Source: Pseudophaeomoniella oleicola
Taxonomy: Eukaryota > Ascomycota > Eurotiomycetes > Phaeomoniellales > Phaeomoniellaceae
Length of the DNA stretch: 64,000 nt
NCBI GenBank assembly: GCA_003868215.1
Contig: QWDQ01000002.1
Span: forward strand, 558,001-622,000
Reading direction: 5' to 3'
Each line of letters begins with the position of its first letter. The first letter of the stretch is position 1. Shown here piece after piece: positions 13,812 through 24,753 of this stretch. The translations under genes were made by a program, and so were the position numbers. Below the pieces are notes generated by a model, which saw nothing but the letters and a program-made list of their open reading frames with translations, did not search any database and was not told where the DNA came from.

Positions 13812-15842
13812 TTACAGCTTTGGCTTCAAATCCCCGTTACCGTCTGCTTTCTGCTGTTGCTGCATCGTTGGGTCATGACCGCCATACGTCGCGTCAGCGT
13901 TGATGCTTACGTTGCCGTTTGATGGGGATTTGGTGGAAGGTTGTTCGCCGAAGAAGACCACTTCGACTGTTAAATCATCTCTGTGGGAGGAGGTATTGTT
14001 AGTTTTGATGATGAGAGACTTCGGATAGAGGGGGATGGAATCAAGTCCCGGAATGCCGGTTGACGAGGTGGATTCTTACCTGTATCTCCTGCTATATGGA
14101 CTAGGTAGTGTCAGTAACGCGCAGACCATGTCTTGATCTTTGCCGCCGAGAGCGTTTCGGATCAGGTGGCTTGCTGCATTCTTGTCTTCGACGGTGAAGC
14201 GTTGGTTATATTGCGATTCCGAGAGTTGATCTGTTCCCCATTGTTGTTGTCGTATTGGTGGTTCTTCGGCAGCGGTCCCTGTTTTTGAAGTGTTGCCTCC
14301 CTTTTCTACGGGAAGAGGAGTCGAAGATGACTTCCCAGTGAGGAAAGATGGGAGCCATGAGGATGATGAGCTGGAAGCTGATGAGTTTTTGTGTTGCGTT
14401 TCGATCCATTGCCCGACGAGACCGACCACTTCATCATTAGTCAACATCTCCCACAGGCCGTCCGTGGCCATGACAAGGAAGTCTCCGTTTTCAGGTTGAA
14501 TTTGAGTGGTAGTTATGACGGGCTCTGCCGTGACATATGGTGGAGTTTTCAGTAACTGATGAGGTGTCCGACCAAAAAAGTTACGTTTCAATTTAAGTTG
14601 CGTTTCTTTGCTCCATTTATAGAAAGCATCACCAAAAGCACGGGTTGGTTCGAGATTACCCAGCACACGACCGTTGCGAATGACATTGCTTGCTTCAGAT
14701 GCCGGGTGTTCAGACCGCATACGTTCAGCTTCGGCAGGATTGGAACCGGTTTGGTCGATCGATAGAGCAGTGGCCGACCATTTACCAGTTTGCGGATTGC
14801 GACGGCCAAGGATAGCGCGAGAATCACCAGTGCAAGCTACTCGGAGAGTTTTGGAACTAGAGTCGTAGAAAGATAGGAGGGCACAGGCGCCAGAAAGTGC
14901 TGGCGCGAGGAGTTCAGCTGCTAGACGTTTCGAAGGAGCTTTCGATAATTTAGCAACAGATTCGTGGCATATCTCGTCGTCGAGACGAGTAAAGGCAGAC
15001 TTTATGGCGCTATCAATGGCAACTGCCGAAGGGAAAGGTGAACCATTGGCCGCAGCGGCCGAGGCTGCTTTGTAAGTGCTGTTCAGCTCTCGAGCTACAA
15101 AAGAAATGAGGACCTGTCGAAGTTTGGCGCTTGTTGTCCAGCCGGAATGACCATCAAAGACACCCCAGAACATCCAATCAGAGCTAGGGGTCTCTCCATC
15201 TGCTGCAGCAACGGACGACGGGACTTCCACGATTTTCTCTGCATGATCGTCCTCGATTGGGTCGTTCGAGGGTAATGTTGCCAGATCATATCGCACAACA
15301 CCTCTTCCTCGATCGACGATGTAGGATTCCTCAGTCTTTCTTATACGTTCGGTAGCTTGATCTGGCGTCATCATCTCGACTATCTTCCGTCCAGAATCAT
15401 CCACGTCCTTTGACAGGGGCCCATCCCCTACTATGCTCCCAGTGTAGATCTGATCGTTATCAACCACCAAGGCCTTTCGTGTTGTTTGAGCCGGACCTTC
15501 GCCAGAAATGGGTGCTTGCGGCGAAGCTGACGCCTCTTGGTAGGCAGTCGATGACAAACCTCGGTTTGACTGTACAGATCCGTTGGTCGCTAGTGTCCCC
15601 TCGCCTCTGTATGAATACCAAGCGCCAGAAGCGACTAAAGCCGATACAGCAGCTAACGAGAGAGGACGAAACTGCATAGCCGACTGTAAGTGTGGACCAG
15701 TGCTGTATCTTCTCACCGGCGCATGGGATGGACGGAGGTTCGTGCCATGATTGCCTGAGGTCAGGGGACTCTTGCTGCCAAGGTGTCTTCGTGCAGAAGT
15801 TCGACGTGCTACACGAAGACCTTGAACAGCTGCACGACGCAT
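13812..15842 (-). CDS. PTC5: Mitochondrial PP2C protein phosphatase, Ptc5 type
   Basis: Two exons (14080-15842 and 13812-13980) encode 643 aa. The last exon is easy to miss because the first exon reads only ten nt past the donor before a stop; splicing gives SRRYRDDLTVEVVFFG, the usual end of the catalytic fold. Residues 1-25 are an Arg-rich mitochondrial presequence (MRRAAVQGLRVARRTSARR), and a hydrophobic stretch near 60-77 may be a membrane segment. Metal-binding PP2C motifs follow: GVFDGHSG near 228-233, CTGDSRA near 338-343, GNLEPTRAFGD near 395-404 and MATDGLWE near 458-465. Yeast Ptc5 dephosphorylates the E1-alpha subunit of pyruvate dehydrogenase and so activates it. The last three residues are PKL, which resembles a peroxisomal PTS1. 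A divergent promoter is shared with RQC1. Confidence 0.93.
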
Positions 15843-16381
15843 GGAAGCAAAAATAACAGGCGGAGCAGGAATGAGAGAAACTTGATGTCTTGAACGGTAA
15901 AGAATCTAAGAACGAGATGATCAGCGCACCGATTGAGATAGCAGTACACATCGGCTGGATGAGCTAAGCTAGAAAAGGAAATCCTGGGGAACTGACGTAG
16001 GAAATAGCCAAAAGGAATTTTGGAGACGAGTTCTTCTGATGTAGTACAACGTATGATTCACATGTCTATGCCTACTTTTTTTCGTGTATATTACTTTTGA
16101 ATGTGAAGCGATTGCCTCTCTGGCTTTCTTTGAACTTGTTCTGTGTTCTTCCTGTCTCAATACTAAGTACCGCTCTACCTCTTCGATTACTACGCTCATC
16201 GCGGGGTGTCGCTACTCTCTGACGACTGCCTGGGGATCATTTATTGCCAGTTGATTCCGTACTACTTCCTTTTCATTGCATTCGAATACTCAGGTACATC
16301 ATTGAATCTCATCAACGGGAGATCCCGCTTTAGACGTCACAGAGCTTACAACCTCTCCATCTCCGATCGCCTTTCGCAATC
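15843..16381. promoter_or_regulatory. Shared promoter region, PTC5 / RQC1
   Basis: 539 bp between two divergent start codons. It must hold both promoters. The RQC1 side has a pyrimidine-rich leader directly before the ATG (about 16340-16381). No specific operator can be named. Confidence 0.6.
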
Positions 16382-18985
16382 ATGTCTTCACGTGCGCTAC
16401 GGCGCCTGCAGCGGGATCAAGCACAACAGAGACTTGCAAGTCTTCAGGATCACGAGAATGAGGAAGACATGTCCGAGGGCGATGAATCTAGCCCAGAAAG
16501 GCCTGTGAAGAAAGTAAACGCATTTGATATTTTAGAAGGCGCAAACGAAGATGAAGAGGATGAGGACGAAGGGGAAGCGGACATGAATGCCAATGATACG
16601 GCTTATGCAGTCAACAGGGTAGAGCAGACCCTTGATGATGAACCCAAAGTGCAGCCCAAGTCAACGAAAAGCAAGAAGAAAAAGAAAAAGTCCAAGAGAA
16701 AAGGCACGAATCGGTCAGGGGCCGGGTCCTCGAGTGCACATACCGGCCGACTGCCTGCAGATCCCGAGATGGACGAGATAGATAGAGCATTACGAGAACT
16801 GTCGACAAAGCTCCCCGCAAAGGCTTCTGCGGAAGGCGCAGGAATAGGAAGTGATGCACCATCTGCAATGTGGCACAAAGAGACAAGCAAATTGCTATCT
16901 GTGGACTCCAAGAATCTCAACCCTTTGACAGAGATGAAGAGTTTGTTCGGTCATGTTGCTCTTGAAAGCCAGAACGCAGCTGTCAGCCGACCGCGCGGAC
17001 GGGGTGAGGTTGAACACGTCGATCTTGGGACGGCTCTAATGGGGCGTTACAGCCCGGCTAGCAAAGGCCAGGAATTCGGTGCATTGGCGTCGCGGAGAAA
17101 TATCTTCATGCACGCCAAATCTGAGTGGCCGCGAACGGCAAGCGGAGGGTTGGGTATGGAGCTCAAAGGGGAAAATGGGACTGGAGAGAAGACATACCAG
17201 ATCGTTCACAATGCCGCCTACGCCACTACCCAGCACCACTTCCAGCTTGCAGTTGAGATGATGCAACCCGAGAGAATGATACAGCTACTCCAATACCACC
17301 CTTACCATGTTGCAACACTCTTACAGGTGTCCGAGATTGCAAAACATCAAGGTGATCATGCTGTTGCCGCAGATCTTTTGGAACGGGCTTTATTCACATT
17401 CGGTCGATCAGTGCATTCGACATTTGGAGTTTCTTTGCGAGAGGGTCTAGCGCGCCTCGAATTTGATGTTCCAGAGAACCGAGAACTCTGGCTGACGATT
17501 TGGCGTTACATCTCCAATCTAGGCATGCGAGGCACATGGCGAACAGCCTTCGAATGGGCCAAAGTCTTGTTGAGTTTGAATCCGTTGAAGGATCCGTACT
17601 CGGTGACTTTGTTCATAGACCAGCTTGCCCTGAGAGGACGGCAGCAGGAACAGCTGATTGAGCTATGCCGTGAGGATGCTTTCGGACGTACCTGGTCACA
17701 TCTTCCCAATGTACAAATCTCTCTTGCACTAGCCTATCACCGAACTAGCAATCCTTCGAAAGCACGCCAAGTTCTGGCCGAAGCAATCTACAAGTACCCA
17801 TACATTATACATCGGCTCTTCCAGGAGTTAGATTTAACACCTATCCCTAAAAGCATCTGGGGCTCACTTCCCTCCACAGACGCCGAAAAACTATACACGG
17901 AGCTCTACGCCACGAGAGCTAAGGATCTATGGAATATGCCTGAGACCACTACCCTGCTCATGGAGGTTGCACAAAGTGTCGATTCTTATGATCTCAGCGA
18001 TGGAGAACCGGCGCCCAAGCTCGAGATCTCATTGGAAGAAGCAAGGCATGTTCTTCTTACTGAAGTCCCTCCACTAATCGCTCTCCTTCCCCGGCGCTTC
18101 ACAAATATGACTTCCTCTGCTTCCGACCCTCTTCCACCCCCAGACTCAGTCGGTTCGGAGGGCTTTACTCCCAGAGCACCGGGCCAGGTGCAAATTCCAT
18201 CACCGACGGAAGCCATTCGCTCCGCTGCCAATGCTGGTGCGGGGTGGTTCACGAGATTGATGGAGTGGTTTCAAGGACCGGCGCAAGCTTTAGACGAAGA
18301 CAATTTGGGCGAAGCATTTCAAGAAGCTCTTGCTGTACATGGGGATGAAATTCCACCGCAGCTTCTTGAGGCCTTCCGCAATGATGCTATGACAGGAGGC
18401 GACAGGAGAGAAATTCAAGATAACCAAGACGATGCACAACCTGAAGATACGCCTGACTTGATCAATAGGCAAGTTCAGCCGTCCTCTGATGCGCCGGACG
18501 TGGAACGGAATCCTCGCACTGCGACAGTCGAGGACGACGAATCTGACGGGGAAATGACGGGACGCTCTACTATAAATCTGGCAACCGATCGTGCTCTTCT
18601 AAGATCACGGTCTCCAAGCCCAGAAACACGACCCTCTGCCACTGAAAGGCCCGAGCCCGCTACGCCCGAGCCTGGACCGGCTGTCACAACCCACCTGAGC
18701 AAAGCGCTTCTAAATGATCCACAGAGGACACAACGCTGGTTACTCTCCTCAGGCGCAGAGCCTCTACAATCGTTCGTCAAGGATCATGGCACCGATCCGT
18801 CGAAGTGGCCTGCAGGCGACTTCCCCCTCCGTGCTGTTAACGAATACTACACAGCAATGATGACGCTTAGATCTACTCAGAGAGACTGGATCATTAATGT
18901 ATTGGGACAGAGGGACAAGGCTTTTGCTCAGATAGTAAGAGATGAAGTGATTGGAAGGCCCAGGCAAATCGTCGACGTGCCATGA
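16382..18985 (+). CDS. RQC1: Ribosome quality control complex subunit Rqc1 / TCF25 family
   Basis: A single exon of 867 aa. The N-terminus is acidic and has a Lys run (KSKKKKKKSKRK near residues 95-107), typical of this family. The Tcf25 domain covers roughly residues 180-600: it starts around LLSVDSKNLNPLTEMKSLFG, includes MGRYSPASKGQEFG, and continues with helical repeats such as MIQLLQYHPYHVATLLQVSE, LRGRQQEQLIELC and ARQVLAEAIYKYPYI. In yeast, Rqc1 acts with Ltn1, Rqc2 and Cdc48 on stalled 60S subunits and promotes degradation of the stalled nascent chain. The C-terminal 250 residues are Ser/Pro/Asp-rich and variable. The start ATG is the first in frame after a CT-rich leader. It sits next to RNA-decay and translation genes, but each has its own promoter. 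Confidence 0.93.
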   Translation: MSSRALRRLQRDQAQQRLASLQDHENEEDMSEGDESSPERPVKKVNAFDILEGANEDEEDEDEGEADMNANDTAYAVNRVEQTLDDEPKVQPKSTKSKKKKKKSKRKGTNRSGAGSSSAHTGRLPADPEMDEIDRALRELSTKLPAKASAEGAGIGSDAPSAMWHKETSKLLSVDSKNLNPLTEMKSLFGHVALESQNAAVSRPRGRGEVEHVDLGTALMGRYSPASKGQEFGALASRRNIFMHAKSEWPRTASGGLGMELKGENGTGEKTYQIVHNAAYATTQHHFQLAVEMMQPERMIQLLQYHPYHVATLLQVSEIAKHQGDHAVAADLLERALFTFGRSVHSTFGVSLREGLARLEFDVPENRELWLTIWRYISNLGMRGTWRTAFEWAKVLLSLNPLKDPYSVTLFIDQLALRGRQQEQLIELCREDAFGRTWSHLPNVQISLALAYHRTSNPSKARQVLAEAIYKYPYIIHRLFQELDLTPIPKSIWGSLPSTDAEKLYTELYATRAKDLWNMPETTTLLMEVAQSVDSYDLSDGEPAPKLEISLEEARHVLLTEVPPLIALLPRRFTNMTSSASDPLPPPDSVGSEGFTPRAPGQVQIPSPTEAIRSAANAGAGWFTRLMEWFQGPAQALDEDNLGEAFQEALAVHGDEIPPQLLEAFRNDAMTGGDRREIQDNQDDAQPEDTPDLINRQVQPSSDAPDVERNPRTATVEDDESDGEMTGRSTINLATDRALLRSRSPSPETRPSATERPEPATPEPGPAVTTHLSKALLNDPQRTQRWLLSSGAEPLQSFVKDHGTDPSKWPAGDFPLRAVNEYYTAMMTLRSTQRDWIINVLGQRDKAFAQIVRDEVIGRPRQIVDVP

Positions 18986-19427
18986 TCATGCGGTTTCGTG
19001 ATGCAACCTAAGTCTTAGGGTAGAGCGTAGTAACAAGAGGAATTGCCACGCATAACAGTCACTCTCCAGGAGCTTGGAAGTACAGAGAAAGATAAATTGT
19101 AGAGAACGATGCAAAATCCCCCTCGAGAGCTGACATAGAAATGTATTACAGTATTTATAGGTACTCTTGAAAGACGGCACGAGATGTTGGTCACTAACTG
19201 AAACATGCGTCATCCCACCTCAGTGGATGATTCGGAGAAGGCCACATTTACTGTACCGCGTCGCTGACAACAATTTGATCTACATATTATGATACATGAA
19301 CTCCATAGCAACACAACTCTTCAAGGCGTGATTATTGTGTTGCGGATTGTGTATAAAATGTCGCCGGCGAGTGTCTGAGAGAGATAACTATGAGCGGCCG
19401 TGTTGACTCCTTCAATCTGCAAAGTCA
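18986..19427. other. Intergenic region RQC1 - ALG11
   Basis: 442 bp between tandem genes: terminator of RQC1 and promoter of ALG11. No further feature is seen. Confidence 0.6.
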
Positions 19428-21112
19428 ATGCCGTCTACCACTTTACTGGTCCTCATCGGACTAGCCTCCCTCGTTCCCTTTCTTACTGCTTACACTCTTC
19501 GCTGGTCGCTACAACTGGTGGGCTGGTGGCTACGGAGGAAGACACAAGCGAGGAGGCGTGCTCTTCTCACACGTGTCAAAGCAGAACAAACAGCATGGAA
19601 ATCTTTCAATGAAGGTGCACCCAAAACTGAAGATGAGGACTGGGAGAAGGTTGAAGGCGATGCAAAGCGCAACATCAAAGATACAGATTCGGCGGGAGCT
19701 GATTGGGATGGCGTAGTAGGCTTCTTCCATCCATTCTGGTAGGTCGCTCTTTGGCGTTCTTTGCGTTTCAAATTGTTAACTTCGAAAGCAATGCCGGAGG
19801 CGGTGGAGAGCGTGTACTGTGGGCGGCCATACTCGCGACTCAACAGCGATGGCCCAAGGCGACCTGTGTCGTTTACACAGGCGACCACGACATTGATCGT
19901 AGTTCTATGATCGAAAGAGTCCAGACCCGCTTCAACATCACGCTTCATCCTCCTACCATCGTCTTTCTGTACCTCACGACCCGTCATCTTGTTCTAGCAA
20001 GTACATACCCCCATTTCACCCTCCTTGGACAATCCCTTGGCTCGTTGGCTCTTGGATATGATGCCTTCAACCTCCTGGTACCAGACATTTTCATCGACAC
20101 CATGGGCTACGCATTTACGCTAGCATTCTGCCACTACCTCTTTCCGACCGTTCCAACCGCCTCATATACCCACTACCCAACAATCTCAACCGACATGCTC
20201 GATACCATCTCTGATACGTCAGGTGGCCGTGGGGTCCATACAGGTCGGGGAAAAGGTGCGAGGGGGATCATGAAGAAGACATACTGGCGCCTCTTCGCTC
20301 GTCTCTATGGTTGGGTTGGAAGCCATATCGATGTTGTGATGTGTAACTCGAGCTGGACAAGGGGACACATTACTGCTCTTTGGAAGCGTAAAAAATCGAT
20401 CACCTCTTTCGCTAGTGTGGTCTTTCCCCCTTGTCCTGTTGAGGAATTCGAGAAGAGGATAACTCTGAAACCGCAACGAGAACCTTTGATTCTTTATATC
20501 GCACAGTTTCGCCCCGAAAAAGACCACGCTTTGATCCTTCGCTCTTTTGCCCGTTACCTGTCTACCTCGGCCTTGAAAAGCCTACCTGTTGACGATCCCA
20601 AACGACCACGCCTCGTCCTGATTGGCTCCGTGCGAGCAGATAGTCCTGACGAAACACATATTTACAGCTTGCGACTCTTGGCACACGAACTTCACATCAA
20701 AGATGCCGTGTCTTTCATATGCGATGCCCCATTTAGCACGATCCTTGAATATTTACAACGTGCAAGCATAGGGGTGAACGGGATGTGGAATGAGCATTTC
20801 GGTATCGGCGTGGTCGAATATCAAGCGGCAGGTCTTATTCCTGTGGTACATAATTCGGGTGGCCCGAAACTTGACATCGTGGTGCCTTTCGATGGCGGTG
20901 ATACTGGCTTTCACGCAACTACCGAAGAAGAATTCGCCCAGGGTTACCGGAAAGTCCTGGAAGAAATGAGCGATAGAGATAGAGCTGAGATGAGACTGAG
21001 AACGAGAAGAAATGCAGAGCGTTTCACAGAAGAGGCATTCGCGAAGAAATGGACCGACGAGATGGAGGAATTGGTCAAGTTACAGGTTGCTAGAGGAGGA
21101 GTGAAGGAATGA
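19428..21112 (+). CDS. ALG11: GDP-Man:Man3GlcNAc2-PP-dolichol alpha-1,2-mannosyltransferase
   Basis: Two exons (19428-19738 and 19789-21112, 50-nt intron) give 544 aa, close to yeast Alg11 (548 aa). The N-terminus TTLLVLIGLASLVPFLTAY is a membrane anchor. Splicing makes GFFHPFCNAGGGGERVLW, the hallmark N-terminal signature of Alg11; the unspliced frame would lose it. Further motifs are HYPTISTDMLD, VVMCNSSWTRGHI, IAQFRPEKDHALILRSF and the GT4 E-x7-E site in GMWNEHFGIGVVEYQAAGL. The enzyme adds the fourth and fifth mannoses to the lipid-linked N-glycan precursor on the cytosolic face of the ER. The gene is essential in yeast. Confidence 0.97.
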
Positions 21113-21528
21113 TCTGAAGCCCCATAGCAGAACATTCCCGCTCTCGCTGTTCTTACTCATTCTACAGTACATATAGCCTCTACAGATGCCACTGCTGAGG
21201 TGAAACCTTTCTTAGATACATAGATTTTCAATGATACCCCAACCTCAAACATTTGGAGAATGCGAGTATTACCCCTTCGATGGTCCAGTCACCTTGTCGG
21301 CACCGCGGACAACAGACAAGCCCAAGGGACTCACGATGCCAATCGAAGCACCAAGTGTGGGGATGCTCTTGATCGGTCCCGCTGCCGTCATGGGCCGTAC
21401 ATACTGATCATGTCTAAACACTTCGAGTGATATCTCGTGTATTGCGACACATTCTCTCACCATTTTCTGAGAGAAGAAGCGGGCCTTCGAACTTATAATT
21501 TCCCCAACTTGATGAAACAAGGGAGAAA
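21113..21528. other. Intergenic region ALG11 - POF1
   Basis: 416 bp between tandem genes. A reverse-strand open frame of 83 codons (21269-21520) crosses it but shows no known domain and lies in the expected promoter. I do not call it a gene. Confidence 0.5.
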
Positions 21529-22389
21529 ATGGGGCTCGGTAGCCAGTTATCCGCAGCCGAAGAGCGCCAGAAGTTCAAGAAAGCATTGAGCGAGTTCGTC
21601 GATTCAGACAGCCAGTTTCGGATCGTGTATTCGACGGGAGAGCAGGCTACAGCGGTCCGGTCTCTTTACATTCTTGACTCGTCATTCAATCCACCTAGTC
21701 TTGCACATTTACGGCTGGCTTTAACGGCGTTGAAGGAAGACGAGGGCCCAAAGCCACGGCGGTTGTTGCTGCTTCTGGCTACACACAATGCAGACAAGGC
21801 TTCAAAACATGATACATTCGAGGATAGATTGGTGATGATGCAGATGTTTGCGCAGGACATAAGTAAGGAGCTGGAAGGAGAGCCGGCAAATGACGGGCAC
21901 GAACTACCGGGGGTGGACGTAGGCCTGACTAAAGAGCCGTACTTCCATAAGAAAGCCGCAGCGATAGATCTATCAAAGATCTACGCAGGTGAACCGCAGC
22001 AAATCCATCTCACCGGTTTCGATACGCTCGTCAGGATCTTCAACACCAAATACTACGCTCCAGATCATACTTTTGCGTGCCTTGAACCATTTCTTAGCAA
22101 GCATCGTTTAAGGGTGACATATCGAACTGACGACGAATGGGGTGATCGAGCGGCGCAGGAACAGTACATTCGAGACTTTGCCGAAGGGAAGCGGGAAGCA
22201 GAGGGAGGTAAACGAGAGTGGGCAGAACACATATTGATGGTGGAAGGGAAGAGACCAGATGAGAAGCCCATCAGCTCTACTAGAGCCCGTAAAGCGGCCA
22301 AGGAAAAGGACTGGGAGACGCTGAAGACGTTAGTCCCTGCATCAGTACAATCCGTTATTGAGACAGAAGGTCTATATGCCGACGAATAA
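21529..22389 (+). CDS. POF1: Pof1-like nicotinamide-nucleotide adenylyltransferase family protein
   Basis: Single exon, 286 aa. The fold is that of the nucleotidyltransferase superfamily: LYILDSSFNPPSLAHLRLA near residues 47-65 holds the position of the usual (H/T)xGH ATP site, and the C-terminal ISSTRAR near 250-256 is the standard ISSTxxR motif of NMN adenylyltransferases. Fungal Pof1 proteins have this layout. In yeast, Pof1 has been linked to NMN adenylyltransferase/ATPase activity and protein quality control. Here the first motif reads SLAH, not HxGH, so the activity could differ. The central insert HTFACLEPFLSKHRLRVTYR is where substrate-binding residues normally lie. It could alternatively be named NMA-like. 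No targeting signal is visible. Confidence 0.82.
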   Translation: MGLGSQLSAAEERQKFKKALSEFVDSDSQFRIVYSTGEQATAVRSLYILDSSFNPPSLAHLRLALTALKEDEGPKPRRLLLLLATHNADKASKHDTFEDRLVMMQMFAQDISKELEGEPANDGHELPGVDVGLTKEPYFHKKAAAIDLSKIYAGEPQQIHLTGFDTLVRIFNTKYYAPDHTFACLEPFLSKHRLRVTYRTDDEWGDRAAQEQYIRDFAEGKREAEGGKREWAEHILMVEGKRPDEKPISSTRARKAAKEKDWETLKTLVPASVQSVIETEGLYADE

Positions 22390-23862
22390 GACGGAAAACG
22401 AATTGGTGTAGCACGAGTAGATGGCACTTCACGTCTCCTTTGCGAGCAGGCCAAGCCTCCTCGGACCATGACTGTAAACCTGTGAGCCCTATACGAGGCC
22501 AATGCTGGTATTGTAAAGCATCACAGATCATCGGAAGGTTTAAGATCTCGGTGCCGTCTAGACTTTCATCCTTTGAATCGGCAAGGCATACGGCCCGCGT
22601 TGCTACTCGGAGCTTTACAACTTGCCGAAGTCTAGACACCGCAGGATAGAGCGGCGCCGAGTAAGTGCATTCGTACAGTAGTTGACGGAGATAAGACTCG
22701 GTACCACGTACTTGCAGCCACATCAAGAGTTTGTTATGCGGTGAGCAGAGAGGGCGGAATTGAGTGACCGTGAATGGAATGTCTAAAAGCACGGAGTCCG
22801 ATAGGAGGTCACCATTGGCCTGCGAGACCGGTCAATAGGAAGGCATGGGTCGATTCGGATTGATACGATACCCGATCGGTTGTGAAGTTTAGACTCTCGA
22901 CGAATCGCTGCAGATCTCTGTACTCCCCCGATTCCCTTCAGAGAGAGTAAGCATTGCCGGAGGGTGGGTGGGGAGCTCCTCCGACTGCTCGCTGAGAATC
23001 AGTTAAGATGCAGACTAATTGGTGGATCATCTACCAAAGTAGGGGATGATTACGGGTAAAGAGATAAGTAAGATGATTAACAACTATCTAAGTAAATAAT
23101 TACAGCAGTTCGACTTGACTTAGGGGGAAGAAATGGCGGTGTCGTAGAATCGTTTGCGGGTGGAAGAATGATTACTACGGTAAGTGGTGTGAGATGCTGG
23201 AGCTCTGGTGGAGTCGCTTGCTTCCTCAACATTGGGTCCAAGCTCCTCCCCAAGCTTCCCTTTCGCTGCAATCATCAACTCAGCAGTTCACTGGAATTGC
23301 CCATCAATCATCCAAAATAGCAAATGCTCGCCCAGCACACGCTTATCTTGCGGTAAGTTACTTAGGTAAGGATGGAAGCTGTACAGAATAGTTGAAGCAT
23401 AAGCCACCCTGGAATGTCCCATTGTATACACCTTGACCTTCACTGATACAGAGGGGAGCTCATTATTACTACGATAATCCTTCAACCTTCCGGTGATAAC
23501 ACTATCTTCCCTTAACCCCCCCTCCTTTTCTCTCACCCAGGGTACGCATTCCGTCAAAGCAGTCTCGCTCAGCTCCATTGTTGCAATTCATCTCTTTCTC
23601 TCTTTCTTTCTCACTCTCACTCTCCCTACTCCTTCCCAATTCCCCTGCAACTCACTGTATCTTGTATCACAACACCCGAGAAGTGTGTGGTGAGACAATA
23701 CTGTTCCGAGACCTATAAGCTGCAACCAGAGGCGTAACGTAGCTGTTCTCCCCGTGTGCTGTCCAGAGAAAGATCCGACTTCATTGACGTTCTTCTCAAT
23801 CAAGCCTTCTAACAGAATCTGATCTCACATCTCATCAATATCACAATCTCGATACCATCGTC
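22390..23862. other. Intergenic region POF1 - SAP protein
   Basis: 1.5 kb. The right 300 bp are CT-rich and are probably the promoter and leader of the SAP gene (TTTCTCTCTTTCTTTC near 23590-23610). An antisense frame at 22355-22792 overlaps the POF1 end but has no recognised domain. Nothing else is supportable. Confidence 0.55.
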
Positions 23863-24753
23863 ATGGCCGCAAACCGAGCATCATCAATGCGGATCCTCCG
23901 TGCCGTACTGGCGGACACCAAACCGGCAGTGCCGACCAAACGAGCCCTCCATATCACTGGAGTGCGCAATTCCCCCGCTTTCTCACCAACTGGACAGAAA
24001 GAAACCATTGCGAGCTTCAATCGCAAGAGTATTCCGGACCTCAAGCAAGAATGCTACAAGCGAACTCTCAACACTAGTGGTTCAAAGCATGAACTGATTG
24101 AGCGGCTGGTCAACCATGACGCCTTGCAAAGTCGAGCTTTCAGTATTGCCATGAAGCGGGTCATCAAGGACAACAGCGGACCAACTAGGAGCAGGTGAGA
24201 CATCGCCGTTGACAACAACTCCGTCACGGTACATGATGCTGACACTGTCCTGCATAGCTCCGTTGACCGGACCCCATCTCGCCAATTCAATACCTCACGT
24301 ATCAACAAAGCTGTGAACGACAACTCCACGATCGACTTCGCTTACCTTCCTGAAATGGCCGCCGAGTCCGATGGGGTGGCACAGTCGATCCGTGTCCCGG
24401 TCGCACCTGATGCTTACGGGGTTGCGCCATCTCAGACCATTGTCCATTCCACTGGCGCTCCTATCGATTCCGAGCTGGATGTTATGAAGCCACAAGTATA
24501 TACCATTGGCGATCCGGATGGTGATATCGTCAACACCAACGGCTCTCCGATTGTCAGCACGCTGCAAGATGTCGTTGACAACAACGGCGTGGCTATGGAC
24601 CCGTATACCTTGACGGAGACCGTTACGCGTGCGGCCCAGAAGATATCTTCCAAGGTGGAATCCGAAGTCGACGAGAAGTCTACTGGTCTCAAACAAGTTT
24701 GGTCAGGCTTTATGGATGACTTGTTGGGAGAGAAGAAGAAAGTGGCTCCGTGA
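23863..24753 (+). CDS. Mitochondrial SAP-domain protein, Aim34-like
   Basis: Two exons (23863-24194 and 24258-24753, 63-nt intron) give 275 aa. The N-terminus is basic with no acidic residue before Asp18 and looks like a mitochondrial presequence (MAANRASSMRILRAVL). Residues 56-86 form a SAP motif (SIPDLKQECYKRTLNTSGSK, then HELIERL), a helix-turn-helix that often binds nucleic acid. The rest has no recognised domain and contains a repeated pattern VNTNGSP / VDNNGVA, ending with a helix rich in Lys. Yeast Aim34 is a mitochondrial SAP protein with a role in mitochondrial inheritance; the match here is by architecture, not by alignment. It may act on mtDNA or on an inner-membrane complex, but this is inference. 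Confidence 0.7.

Noticed and set aside
21269-21520. Minus-strand open frame of 83 codons between ALG11 and POF1
   Set aside because: No known domain, no splice-supported extension, and it lies in the expected POF1 promoter.
22355-22792. Minus-strand open frame of 145 codons overlapping the end of POF1
   Set aside because: Overlaps a well-supported coding end on the other strand and has no family resemblance.
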